Assembly: GCA_022376515.1 (NCBI GenBank)
Contig: WTXI01000011.1
Coordinates: forward strand, 62,001-126,000
DNA length: 64,000 bases
Reading direction: 5' to 3'
Origin: Lactifluus volemus
Taxonomy: Eukaryota > Basidiomycota > Agaricomycetes > Russulales > Russulaceae
Shown here piece after piece: positions 19,202-30,626 of this stretch (position 1 is its first letter; each line of letters begins with the position of its first letter). The position numbers and the translations under genes are program-made. The notes beneath the pieces are model-generated. The model did not search any database, was not told the DNA's origin, and saw only the letters and a program-made list of their open reading frames with translations.

Positions 19202-20156
19202 ATGCTCACTAAGACTCATTTAGCCTTGCTTGTGTGTGACATCCCTATCCCAGCAGTTATAAGAGACCATGGAGAATATCCAATGGTCTTTGATAGGCTA
19301 CTTCGTACATCACTTCCCGATGGACATGATGACTTTGCTATGGACTCTTATGATGTCCGTTACATGATGGAGTACCCGATGGGGGCTGCACTGGACACCT
19401 ATGATGGCATCATTATCACTGGGTCCGGTGAGGGCCTGCTCCGCTGCTGAATAGAGAAACTAATCCTGGATCACTCCCATTTAGCCGCATCTGCCTATGA
19501 GGGCGCTGAATGGATAAATAAGCTCGTGTCTTGGGTAGCTGACGTTGCCAAGCACCGACCACGTATCAAGATAATTGGTGTGTACGATATTGACACTGCA
19601 CAGACGACGCTGGAGCTGGTGCATACACAGGAATATGTTTCGGCCATCAGATCATCGCGCGTGCCTTTGGTGGCGAATGTGTATCGAACAACGGAACGTG
19701 GGAGGTCGCAATTACCGAGGTCAGCCTCACCGACCTTGGCCAGCGCATCTTTGGCGCACCGACTATTGTATGCAACCATTTTGTTTGTGTCCCATACTTA
19801 ATGACGTTATTGCCTGACAGAACATCCAACAAATGCACCGAGACCATGTGCCATTTGTCCCGCCATCGTTCCATCTCCTTGGATCGACGCTTATATCTAG
19901 GAACCAGGGTATGGTGCGATTCGCTGATCCAGATATACCCCTCCCTGCCTCAGACGCTCCAATACCTCAAATTCACATTCTCACGCTGCAGGGGCATCCA
20001 GAGTTTACCACCGGGATTGTAAAAGAGATTATCAGAGCGCGAAATGAAAGCGGGGTGATGGACAATGACACGGTAGAAGATGCTTGGAGTCGTGCAGACG
20101 GACGCAATGACGGCAGACTCGTAGGGAAGGTGATTTGGGAAGTCTTCTTTCAGTAA
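19202..20156 (+). CDS. Class I glutamine amidotransferase-like protein
   Basis: The protein resembles the GMP-synthase-like class I GATase family, which releases ammonia from glutamine; its real substrate is unknown. Four exons can be traced: 19202-19427, 19485-19577, 19631-19767 and 19821-20156. Exon 1 runs through ...YDGIIITGS and exon 2 begins ASAYEGAEWINKL. The nucleophile elbow reads GICFGHQIIARAFGG, with the catalytic Cys just after the second splice. The His/Glu pair is in LQGHPEFT near the C-terminus. Total length is about 264 residues, usual for the family, and all joins keep the frame. Its upstream flank is transposon-derived, so its promoter may have been replaced. It converges with the Cue1-like gene. 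Confidence 0.88.
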
Positions 20157-21171
20157 ATGGATGGTGCTAGAAAATCAGTTTATCAGAATGGCGTATGCGT
20201 GTATTCACCCCTACTCCAAGGTCCGTAATTGATGGTTAATGTTCGACAAGATGACCTGAATGTCATACAAATCTTGTAAGTGCATTAGTACTTGTCATCA
20301 TTGCAATCGAACTATCTTGGTTTACTTGGCGCGGTGGGAAATTGGCTCAACTTCGCTCTCAAAATCTCAAGAATTTGAAGCTCTCAACCCTTCGATTGTC
20401 GTGATTGCGTGCCATATGCGCCCAGTGCAAACTCCCTGGCCGTTCTACGAAAGGAGTTTCCTTCTGTCTATCCGTCTGTCTAACTCCATGACCACTTCAC
20501 TTTGACGTTCCCATAGAGGTGGCATCGGAAGATGGTCCACCCTGGCAGAAAGCTAGCAAAGTGCCGTTCCGGAAGATGATTCTCGCGGATGGTACGCAGA
20601 GAGAAACAAACCCGAAAGCGCCAGCCTGAGGGCGGAAAGGTGATTGGGCCTTCTCTCTTCACCAAGCAAGTCGGGGTCGCTACCACCCTCATCGTGTTTA
20701 GAAAAGGTCTATCCTGTCAGAGAGATTAAAAGCAGACGCCAAAACATGGTATCACAGGTGAGGACAGGGTCGTTTCGCTTGTTGGGGTTGGAGTGGGCGA
20801 CACTACGTGATGACAAGGGACATGGATCCTGAGCCCACCATCGTTTCATTTCCCGACACTGTCCGTCGTTATTATCACATACCTACAACAATTGCTCAAA
20901 AAACATCAGCGTAACTCCCTGGACTTCTGGACTCTGATCAGTCTCACGGTGTTATTGCTCAGACGTCTTGCGCAAGCCAGCACCTTTCAAACCACCCAAC
21001 GTGGAAACAGCTTGAGACTAAGTTACCTGCGAAAGGGGGGCTGAAACAACACATCGCCGTTGGGAAAACCTGTCAGTACCGTGTACGAGATGTTATTACC
21101 GAAAACAATGGAGAGCCATTACAATCCGAGCGAGTAGGTATGAGGAGAATAAGCAAGAGATAACAGGATAT
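20157..21171. other. 1-kb gap between convergent genes
   Basis: The short frames on both strands lack protein-like features and no RNA gene could be recognised. It must hold the 3' ends of the flanking genes. Confidence 0.5.
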
Positions 21172-22046
21172 TCATGTTGTAGAGGACTCCGGCGTTTTGC
21201 GTTGACCGGCTAGCATTCGCCTTGTGAATGACCGCATCAGATTGTCGTGAGTAGGAAAGGTGGCTGTACGCACTGCCGGGCAGCTAGGATCATCTGCGCT
21301 TTGCGCTCACGCAGACTCGCTTCTCGTTTCTCAGCTGTGTCCTCCCACACGGCGCAGTCACCCGCGCCCTGTTCCGATGGAGTCAGAGCTTCCGCAGAAG
21401 AAAGCCGGGACTCGAGCCCGAATCTGGAAATAAGTGTGTCCTTGGTCGACGTTAGAGTCGTAAATGTTGCGGTCCCGCGATGTTCGGTTGGCCCTCCAGC
21501 AGGTCGGAGGGTCGTATTGGCGTCTGCTGAGCGAGGATAAAGTGCGAAGTAGGCCTCGGGTGGCTGGGAGAAGATGGGCGAGAGGGTCGAAGAGGAAGGA
21601 CTATGGAATGCGTACGGGATCGATGAAGCCACGCTCGAGAATCTTGTTGGTCGTGAGTTCGACTGAACCGGTACGGAGGAGGTCGTAATGGATGGAAGCA
21701 CTTTTGGAGATGAAATATCAACTTCATCCTTTATGCGTGTAGCTCTATCAACGCACTTTGGGATATGGGGGAACATGCCAGTCACGGTCTCTATCTGTGT
21801 TTAAGAAATCAGCCGAGTTAATGAGAAAACCATGAGACGGCGCGCCATTTCTGGTGTCACTTTCTTCGGCTTGAAGCGCAGCGCACGGGCAACAACTTGC
21901 TCTGTTGTAGACTCACGACCTCATGTGCACAAGCTGAATGACAACGGGGGAAAGCGACAAAAAGGGAACATACTAGACGAGGTAACCCAACGGACGATAA
22001 AGATAATAACAGCAAAGGCGACGACAACGTTGACGACTTCTCCCAT
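21172..22046 (-). CDS. Cue1-like ER membrane protein with CUE domain
   Basis: Yeast Cue1 anchors the ubiquitin-conjugating enzyme Ubc7 at the ER for ER-associated degradation. The first exon starts MGEVVNVVVAFAVIIFIVRW, a membrane anchor as in Cue1. After an intron comes VTPEMARRLM, then MFPHIP, then an intron and SIHYDLLRTGSVELTTNKIL followed by ERGF: the MFP...LL CUE fold that binds ubiquitin. A fourth intron leads to a proline-rich linker and the conserved C-terminus WEDTAEKREASLRERKAQMI, and a last short exon reads RMLAGQRKTPESSTT. That last join works only with a GC-AG intron (GCAATG donor). The protein is about 210 residues. The 182-residue unspliced frame at 21237-21785 reads through two introns and should not be used. 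Confidence 0.85.
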
Positions 22047-22180
22047 GTTTGTAATGAGAAGTGCTGTTGATATATAGTGTCAAGTAACTGTACCAACGTA
22101 GAGCGTAGCGTGATGTGGCTAACAACTTTTACTTCTCGGCAATGACCGAACCCGAATAAAAAAAGTCTTATGTCAGCTTT

Positions 22181-25100
22181 TCAGCTCAGCAGAAGTCCAT
22201 CGCCCATTCGCACAATTTCGGTCAACACGGCGTTCTCATTAAGAACCACGAGATCAGGTTCTTTTCCTTTCCCCTCTCTCTATGTTGATATGAATTAGAA
22301 TTTAAACTTTTCAATTAAAAGGCTATTTATCAGGCATACCTTGGGCGCAGGAAGGCTCGAAAAGTGATTCATTACCCGAAATTGCGTTGGCTTGGAGATG
22401 CTTGGATCCCATATACCGCCAAAACGGTCTCCACCTAACGGGTCATAGAAAAATTTGGCTGTGTCAGCATAGACACGCTGCCCTCTATGTAAGTAGCTGG
22501 GATGGGAAAGCAGGGGACCCTTTGCGTACAGTAAGATCATCAAGATATTCCTCAGCGGGATCAAAGCCAGGTCGCAAAAGCGCCCAACCGTCCATGGATG
22601 AGGAGTTCTCCGAATTTCGAACTCTTTCCCAGACAGATGGATCGGCCGTGACATTCTGATAATATCGCGGGAGAACAGCCGGTTGGAATTTTACGACAAA
22701 GTCGTAATCATCTTCCGGATGAACAAACATGCCCTGTTAATATCAATTGAATCACATCAATCACAGAGGGTCTGAAAAGAGACCCACAGGAACATCTAGT
22801 ACGCCAAACTCCACCCCGTGTAAGTAGTCGTGCGCTGCTTGTGCGAGGGCACGGACCCGGTGGGCCGCAACAACGTCCGGTGCATCTACCGTCCACATAC
22901 GTCCGTCAGGATCGGCTTCAGTCTTCAGCGCCCAGACGCCTTTGGCGCCCGGTACCATGCTCGAATGTTCACTAGATCCTGGATCAGAATCCCCGTAAAG
23001 GGGGATTGTCATCCCATGAGGCCAGTCCCAGTCGCGCAACAACCGAATAACGCATGCAAAACCACGTTCGCGCGTGTTCGGAACCTGCGTATGGCTCACA
23101 CCTGCGAACACAGCTGCGCAAAGTACCTCGACGGCCTCTTCACTCACATGCAGCCGAAGGAGCCAGTGAGCCGCCAACCAACGCTTTACGAGCCGCACGG
23201 TGCCTCCAAAGGCCGTGAACCGATGGTGGAGCGCGGTAATGACGCGATGATGTCGTGGTAAAGCGATGAAACATTGTGTGTGTATTCGGCGGGCCTTTCG
23301 CGCATTTTCTAGGTCATGTGGAGAATATGCCGCAGGCGGGGCGTGGAGGATTCGATCAATTAATGTAGCCTCGCGATCGTGCCATATGCGTAGAGCAAAT
23401 GCCCAACCCTCTGGTGTAATAATCTCAAGTTGGGCATGATCGACGATGAGAGGAACCCCAGCTGGTAACACGATAGCAACCCGCGCATGTAGACCAGCGA
23501 CGGCTTTAGTCAATGCTTGGGCAAGCCGTTCGAGAAAAGCGAGCTTCATCTTCTGTATAGCCGCGAGGTCGTCAGGCCAACGAGCGGACTTCTCGAATTC
23601 AAGATTGAGAGAGATGAGTGGAATGTATCTTGAGCATAGTGGGAGCGCTGACACTGCGCCCCGAGAAACGGAGATAGGGGTGAAGACACTGGTGTACCGA
23701 AGCTCTGGGGTGATTGGGTTGACACTGACAACGGCCAGGGGCAACTCCTTATCAAGTCCCTTTATGGTGGTAGCAAGCTTCTGGAATGCCATCAATGCTG
23801 CTTTGAATCCGGAAGCACGATAGTGCGAGGTGACGGTTGTGGGAAGTCGGAGAATTGCATCGAATTCAGACTGCCAAGAGGACACGGCATCAGAGTGCAC
23901 CCCAAAGTGCCTTGACAGAATGTGCCGGACGATCATCGCCGGAATATGTGACCGTTCGTCTGTGTTCTGAACATCCCAGACCACGCTCTCGGTAATGCTC
24001 CCGTCCTGGAAACGCCGGAGCTCAGCTTTGTTGCCCCATAAATCGCGGAACGCCTCAGCCATGGGTGAAGGGGTCTCTGTAATCGCTGGCCCATGATCTA
24101 CGAGACGGAATGCACGCTCTTGATCAAGTATCAGCCCAACAAATACGGTATAGGGACCACTTGGAAGTCCTTGAGATAGCGGGCGGGACTGTGAAGGCGC
24201 GTGTAGAAGAGTGACAACCTTCACTCGTGAACCCAGTGCTCGGCGTAGACAAATGGACAGGGATGCAAGGATCGCGCCCAGAAAAGATCCATTTTCCAAT
24301 ATGTCATGCATTGATATTCGAGCCGGGGCGGCAGACGATAAATCAACCCTGAATCGTGTGATCAAGAAGTGGTGGTATCGGGGAAGACAGAAAGCCTACA
24401 AGAGCACGACATCAAAACGGGAAGTAAGGTCCCTATGGTCGGTAAGGAAAGCTTCAGTGAACGGGTCACCAGTAGGGGTATCACGGTCTAAGACCTCTAA
24501 GGTAACCCGAGCATCATGTTTGAGCTATGAGACCAGTCAGCAATATGGAACACGTTGAAATAGCCACTTGCCATCTCAATAGATGTGAGAGGGACACCCG
24601 CAAGGAGATTAATATCAGATGATGAGGTAACAAAGACAGATTCGTATCTCCCTAAATAGTCTTCCGGAGGGAACTAAGACCCAAGTCTTTGAACAGCTTA
24701 GCAATAAATAAATTTGACTGTAACGCACCAGATGTCCACTTTTACTTTTCACAAAAACTGGTTCCCGAGCAAAGTCATGCTGAGCTGAGAGAGGGTGAGC
24801 CATACCCCATTTCTTGTAGGACATACATACACAAGAAATTTAATGCAGCTTTGAAGAGCTGGTAGGAGCTGAGGCCGTTGCCAAATGGGCGCCTTTTTGG
24901 GTTGGTTGTGCCGTGATGCTCATCCCCACGGATCAATAACTCCAGCACCGAATTCCACAGGGGACCTGAACCTTCGAAGCCCCTGATGCACGTCCGCCGG
25001 CCTTCTCCATACCCTCGCTGATAGGCCCAAACCCGCAGGAGGGCCAGAGCATCGCGATATCCTGGCGTATCATTCTTTAATATATTCACCGACAAAACGT

Positions 25101-26426
25101 CCCGTCGAGGTGAGAAGGCAAGCATAAGTACAGCGTTGTACAAAGGAGTAGCAAGGTTGTCACGACCCGAGTCAGCGGACTCGGAAACGTGGACATGGAG
25201 ATTGCTTCGGGTGGGAGATAGCCGTGACAATCGAATAGGAGAAGAGGGAGAAAGGGTAGGAATTATCCGTATTACTATATTCATTTTCGAAAAATCGGTT
25301 GGTGTGTCCTCTGCGGGACGGTCAGCTTTCAACGGGAGTTGACATAGGGAGGAAGTACCATGCTTAAATTGAAGAATCAGCATCGTCAGTCGAGGATCCC
25401 CCCTTTTGGATTCATAAAAAGCGTCTACGTTGAGCTTGCTTGAGGGGTCAGACACACGTTTGGCGATTACAGCGAGGTAAAAAGCCCGTTTGTGGAAGAA
25501 TCGACCATTCATATAATCTTTTTCCTGAAACAAGCCCTGTGGCAAGGAAAAATTGGTGTTATATAACGGCACCTGAGAGAGAGATATGCTCACTGATGGC
25601 ATTTCCACTACTACATCCACGACCCAAGGTCATCATCTTTACGTTTAACGACGAGGTTGTTTATCCAGCTCCCGACGATTGCTATGTTCGCCGGTTTTTC
25701 AAATGCAACTTTCCAATTGGCATCTTCAGTCGGGGTGGGTAGAGGATAGGGGACGGAGATAGTTTGCGACGACATGGCCCTGCCATCTTGGTGGAAACTG
25801 TTTTTCTTCCTAGACGTTCTAGACAGGGAAGAAGCCTCGGAAAGAACCCTTGCAGCTGCCAGAGGATGCTGGGGCTCAATGGGAGGAAGAGAAGCCAGAT
25901 GTGCGTGCAGAGATAATAGAAATCGGTCAAGTCTTTGGTTGCGTGTGGTTTTTGGCCGAATGTTTGGTAGCAGAGCATCAATCTGCGCTCCTAACCGTAA
26001 GATAACAACAGACACAAATACAACATATGCCTAACCTGGAGCTTGAAAGAGTTGGACATAAAAAGGTCTTGTGCCGCTTTTATAGTTCTAACCTCAACGC
26101 CTGTTGGAGGCCTATATGCATTGCCATGCCCTCGAGCAGCATCCCTGGGGCCATTTGTATAAAAGTCGGAACGTACTTCTTCGCCAGGCATCGAATCAGA
26201 CAATCCCTTCGTAATGCTGACAGATTCACTCGATTTTGATGTTTTTTCATGATCACCAGATCTTTCGGTGAGGCCGAATGGATCCCCATCTGCCGATTGG
26301 ACTTCTAGCAATGGCGGTCGCTTCTGCGAACGATTTAGTCTCGAAATTACACTTTAATGAAATGCATACCTTTGGTACGCGATCACCCGCTCCATGAGCG
26401 TGACGCCTTTTTAAGCCTGAAGGCAT
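22181..26426 (-). CDS. UTP22: U3 snoRNP protein Utp22 / Nrap
   Basis: Utp22 is a core SSU-processome (UTP-C) protein needed for 18S rRNA maturation in the nucleolus; it has duplicated, inactive nucleotidyltransferase and PAP/OAS1-like domains. Exon 1 is 26370-26426 (MPSGLKRRHAHGAGDRVPK), exon 2 26036-26323, and exon 3 starts at 25982. Recognisable Nrap blocks are FQEKDYMNGRFFHKRAFYLA, LALLRVWAYQRGYG, DYLGRYESVFVTSSSDINLL, FRDLWGNKAELRRFQDGSI, RLVKRWLAAHWLL and, near the end, FFYDPLGGDRFGGIWDP. The last exon ends VVLNENAVLTEIVRMG. The frame breaks near 25623-25625, where one extra G in a GGG run (minus strand) would continue the conserved VVDVVVEMP; this is probably a sequence error. The protein would be about 1,150 residues, the normal size. 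Confidence 0.92.
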
Positions 26427-26584
26427 GCGAGGTACTGTAAGTAACTGGGCCCGCAGGAGAATTTGGGTATGGTTCACCGCAAATCACCGGGCCGCTTCTG
26501 CCCGCCGTGTGATCATGAACCGCAACGTCAGGTCTTCCCACGACTCTGAGCATAACCAGATGCTACAGTATGTGATGCTCTAAG

Positions 26585-26646
26585 ACCCATATAACCTATC
26601 TCTAACCCATCAAAAATACCCATGGGTCCACCTATGCCAATCCCTA
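26585..26646 (-). mobile_element. Terminal fragment of a hAT-like element
   Basis: The complement starts TAGGGATTGGCATAGGTGG and continues with ACCCATGGGTA, closely like the left end of the 14648-17678 hAT. No second end or duplication is seen, so it is a relic. Confidence 0.55.
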
Positions 26647-27430
26647 AGTGAGAAAGCTAACATTTTTTCCTTTTACTTGCAAAAAGTGCAAAGGTACAAA
26701 AGTGCAAAAGTTTTTGGCAACTTTTAGCACAATTTACTCAATTTACTGATGGCCTAGTCATACACATTTTTTCCTCACTGGTGATTGGTCTCGCTCCACA
26801 CAGTAAGTTGCTGGTGGATGGGATATGAACCGGGCAGAGACATGCCAGTGAAGAATGGGAATGAGTAGTACCATCTGTGTTGGCAATGTAGCCGAGTTTA
26901 TGGGAGGAGGCTCGGCGTGAAAAGGGCGATGAACATGTAGTGCATTATAGGTGAGGATGTTCCGTGACTGGGCAAGAACTCGACTGGAAGGTACAGTTGC
27001 GACAAGTATTAAGTTATCCTTGGTCAGCGCGAGTGCGTCAGCAACAACGACGGGCGTCAAGCAGAGCCTGAGTCTCAGTACCGCGATCAGCGGGTTTTTC
27101 GTCTTACTCTTATATTCCCATCAACACAGCGCTACCTCGCCATGGCCATCTGTTGCTCTCATCGATATACGTCATTGACAACCCTCGTTTCCCGTGCAGT
27201 CAAAAGGCTCCTATGTAAATGCTTCTCAGAGAGGTTAGCATTCTTTTTCGTCATCTGCTCACTCTCCTTCCTTGATTCGCCTCGCATGTTCTACGTTTCT
27301 GCTACATAAACTTCCGAAGTGAACTGTGGAGAAGCATTCTTAGATGTACATGCTTAAGCAAATTTTCCATTCCTAAACTCTTGTGCTTTGCCCCTTCAAT
27401 TGCGCTGTTTTCTCTTGAATACCAAAGAAG
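26647..27430. other. Intergenic region upstream of the F-box gene
   Basis: It contains a short AAAAGTGCAAAAG repeat patch near 26680-26720 and no convincing gene; the 100-residue minus-strand frame 26758-27060 shows no family features. It should hold the promoter and possibly a first exon of the F-box gene. Confidence 0.5.
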
Positions 27431-27533
27431 AAAGAGCTAATTTCGACATTTCAGAAATACTCGTTTATCCCGATCCAGCCTCAAAAATACCCGAATTTAT
27501 GACCATACACGCCTTCCCGCGGAAATTTGGCAC

Positions 27534-28823
27534 ATGGTCATCCGCGAGGCGACTTCCATGACACCAGACCCATTGGACACCACAATCGAGCTATCCTTCC
27601 TTGAGGCGACGACTCTCCACCTTCCGGCATATCACGCATCCATGTGGTTCAAGATGTCGCTCTCCCTAGTGAGCAAGCGATGGAACGCGTTGGTTAGGCC
27701 ATTCCTTTACGAGTTTGTGTGGATCAGCCGCGCCCAGCAGGCTAAGGCACTCGCTCACACCCTACTCCTTGAGTTCGTTGAAGGTGCAGGGTCTAGCGGG
27801 CGTTTCCTTAGGAGACTGCATATCGAAACGTCTGTGTTGGAGCGGTGCGCCCCAGCGGACTTGCACACGATTCTGGAATACTCACCGCAATTAATGGTGT
27901 ATACGGACCACCACTCTGTCCAGCGTAATCGCTATGATGTTCCAATGGACCCACGATGTCGGCCGGAGCGCCTTCTCTCCCTCCTCGCGCACCCCCGTAG
28001 TCAGCTGCGTAGACTGTCGTGGACCAACTACGACGACCAACCTTTCCAACAGCGAATGTCATCCTTGCAACAAATGCGCACGATGCGCCTGGAGTATCTA
28101 GAACTTTCGTCTTGTTCTCCGAATTTCCGTGCCTTTTTCCCCGATTCAATATCCAGGACAAGTACCACTGGAGTGGTAGAGCTGCCCGTGCAATTGCCAG
28201 CACTCAAGAGCCTAAAGGTTAGCGTAGACAACGACATGTTTGCCGTGCTTGCTACATGGGACATGCCGATGTTGCGTAATTTCTCGGTCGTCTCCGCGGA
28301 CTTCAGTTATACCGGACAAGGATTCTATCAATTCCTGGAGGCACACGGCAAATCCATCAGGCAATTGGAGCTTGGTCATTCATCATCCGTAGTGGAAGAA
28401 CATTACCTAACAACACCAGGCAGACGCGCGACTCAGGACGCCTCTCTCGTCCGATTATGTCCAAATGTCACGGAGTTCATCTGCTCAGCGGATGTGGAAT
28501 GGCATTGGGAGTCGCCGGACTGGATTGCCCCTCATGTCCTCCTACCTTTTCACCCTCGTGTCGAACTCATCGCTATACGAGACATTGACGCACGCATAAC
28601 GGATGCACTTGGTATGGGCCTTACAGGAGATGGCGGTCCAGCATTCTTCCCGCTCCTTGAACAGATGTCCTCTCTCCTCCGCTACGAGGCATTTCCTGCC
28701 CTCAAATACCTGCGCGACCTTAGTGTTGAATCTGCAATTCTTCGCACGCACCAGCCGCACCCTGCCGTACAGAAATTTTGGCGTAGAGTGTTCAGCCAAT
28801 GCCAGACGCGGGGTATGGCTTGA
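27534..28823 (+). CDS. F-box protein (substrate adaptor of SCF ubiquitin ligase)
   Basis: Just upstream of the first in-frame ATG the frame is open and reads RLPAEIWHMVI, the start of an F-box, followed by a gap and then SLVSKRWNALVRPFLYEFVW. F-box proteins bind Skp1 and bring targets to an SCF ligase. The remaining ~350 residues have scattered Leu-rich stretches (LEYLELSSC, LPALKSLKVSV) as in degenerate leucine-rich repeats, the usual layout of this large agaricomycete family. The frame is closed by a TAA at about 27430 with no ATG before the F-box, so the true start is probably in a small upstream exon joined at the CATTTCAG acceptor near 27450; the ATG at 27534 lies within the F-box. Target unknown. 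Confidence 0.75.
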   Translation: MVIREATSMTPDPLDTTIELSFLEATTLHLPAYHASMWFKMSLSLVSKRWNALVRPFLYEFVWISRAQQAKALAHTLLLEFVEGAGSSGRFLRRLHIETSVLERCAPADLHTILEYSPQLMVYTDHHSVQRNRYDVPMDPRCRPERLLSLLAHPRSQLRRLSWTNYDDQPFQQRMSSLQQMRTMRLEYLELSSCSPNFRAFFPDSISRTSTTGVVELPVQLPALKSLKVSVDNDMFAVLATWDMPMLRNFSVVSADFSYTGQGFYQFLEAHGKSIRQLELGHSSSVVEEHYLTTPGRRATQDASLVRLCPNVTEFICSADVEWHWESPDWIAPHVLLPFHPRVELIAIRDIDARITDALGMGLTGDGGPAFFPLLEQMSSLLRYEAFPALKYLRDLSVESAILRTHQPHPAVQKFWRRVFSQCQTRGMA

Positions 28824-29213
28824 GGACCACGCAGGTATAAACATTACATTTCGCGCGCTCAAACGTGCTAGTCTCGTGTCAGGATAGTGTCGTTGCTGTT
28901 GTTTTTTTGTTGCAGTAGCAGTCATCTTCATCATCTGTATACCACGCTTCACATTGTCTCTGTATTCCGTTGTTATCACGCACTGACCTATTTCCCATTG
29001 AAAAACAATACCTCATCTTTGACGCTTGGCCTGGAGGCGAAGTTGTCTCTCCTAGGAGTAGTATTTATAAACGCGACGAGTTTATCACAAGCGGTGCCAA
29101 ATAAGGATGTCTCCGGTAGCGTGGCGCCTATGATGTGGTCTGTAAAACTTGACAGTGACTTCGATCCATCCGAGAATTAGTCAAGCCCCAACTTCCTTGA
29201 CTTCATTATAGTT
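28824..29213. other. Gap between F-box and phosducin-like genes
   Basis: Nothing recognisable. It must contain the F-box 3' end and the promoter of the phosducin-like gene. Confidence 0.5.
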
Positions 29214-30336
29214 ATGGTAGATCTTTGTTATTTTCACTAGTGTTATGCTCTTATGATTTAGTAGAACGGCGATCATCTCGAACAACTGGTTCTTTCCGGT
29301 GAACTCTTTCGAGGCCCAAGTCGTTCATCCTCACCAGCCCACTCTGTTTCATCCGGTAGCAGTCTTGACGAAAGTAGCCATGATGAAAGATGGGGAACGC
29401 GGACGGATGAAGAGATCAACGCTCAGACGCATCTAACAGACTCGATCGGCATGGGTCCCGGACGTACAGGCGTGAAAGGTGTCATTCGTGACCGCAATGA
29501 AGCTGCGGCGCGCGAACGTTCCAGAAAGGCGGAAGATCTTGCAGAACTTGCTGCTCGAATGGAACACGCTAATCTCGGAGGGAAGTCTTTCCTCGAAGAA
29601 CAAAACCATCACGCTACTGTGGTGCAGCGTCAGCGGGGACGCTTCGGACACCTCCGCGAGGTCGGGCTAAACGGGTTTGTGCCCGCTGTCGAGGACGATC
29701 AAACCGCGTGGGTTGTGGTGCACATATACGATCCGGTGCGCACACATTCTATTGCTTATATTAGCACGAGCAGCTCATCGCTCTCCATGTAAGTCACTCG
29801 ACAGATGCGATACAATCGACGATCGACTCACGCGCTTAGCGCGTGAACATCCAGACACCAAGTTTATCAGGTGTCGCGCTTCTGTGATCGGATTCGTGCT
29901 GAATCCACAGGCAAAGCGACAAACTTTGCGTGCCCCCTCGTCGACATATCTATCCAAGTCGCGTACCGTGCCTAGGTTTTCAGAACCGGACGAAGACGAC
30001 CCATACAGCGACAGTACAACCGAACCCGCGGTCATTACATCGAGTGAAATGACGACGAAGATGATGTGGATACCGACATGCTCCCTACGATGCTTGTCTA
30101 CCGCTCAGGGCAACTTGTGCACAACTGGGTACGAGTAGATTGGGAAGCCGGCTCATTGGGTATAGATGAACTTCTCAGGCGGTATGTGCATCACCACCCA
30201 ACCTCTGGAGATATCTTTACCCTTTGGGCGTCGTAGACATCACATTATTCACCCAGCTCGGATGGGGGGATCTATGAGCGTATCCCTCGATGATGAAGAC
30301 GATTTGGTCTTCAGCACACTTGAAGAAGGGATCTAA
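29214..30336 (+). CDS. Phosducin-like protein (thioredoxin fold)
   Basis: Phosducin-like proteins act with the CCT chaperonin in folding G-beta subunits and other clients. Exon 2 (29265-29735) reads NGDHLEQLVLSGELF, then GRTGVKGVIRDRNEA, a helical RKAEDLAELAARMEHANLGG and the thioredoxin-like start VVVHIYDP. Exon 3 (from 29794) continues SLDRCDTIDDRL...HPDTKFIRCRA, and later LPTMLVYRSGQLVHNWVRVD. The last exon (after an intron ending at 30235) reads HHIIHPARMGG...STLEEGI. The start codon seems to be an exon of its own: ATG 29214-29216, then a 48-nt intron. Near 30046-30048 one extra A in an AAA run is needed to keep the acidic DDEDDVDTD stretch in frame; probably a sequence error. Length is about 300 residues. 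Confidence 0.85.
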
Positions 30337-30626
30337 TAAATCAGGAAGTTCTAGATTGTTGAAGGGCGCATCGTTCTTCCTCATACAACTGTTTGTGATG
30401 GGCGACAGTCCGAGAACGTGGTAATAGTGATGTCCCCGTTGCGTGCACACGATCTTGACGGGTCTCCGTTAACTTGTCAGCTATCGGAGCTTCTACATCA
30501 GTAATTACTGTACCTCTTTTGAGGATTTAGTTACTCAAAAATTTAACTCTGCCCCAATGTTCATGTTTAGTAATGCATCTGAGCGGTTTGTATTCGTTCC
30601 ACTCTGGTGGTGAGTTACATAGATAA

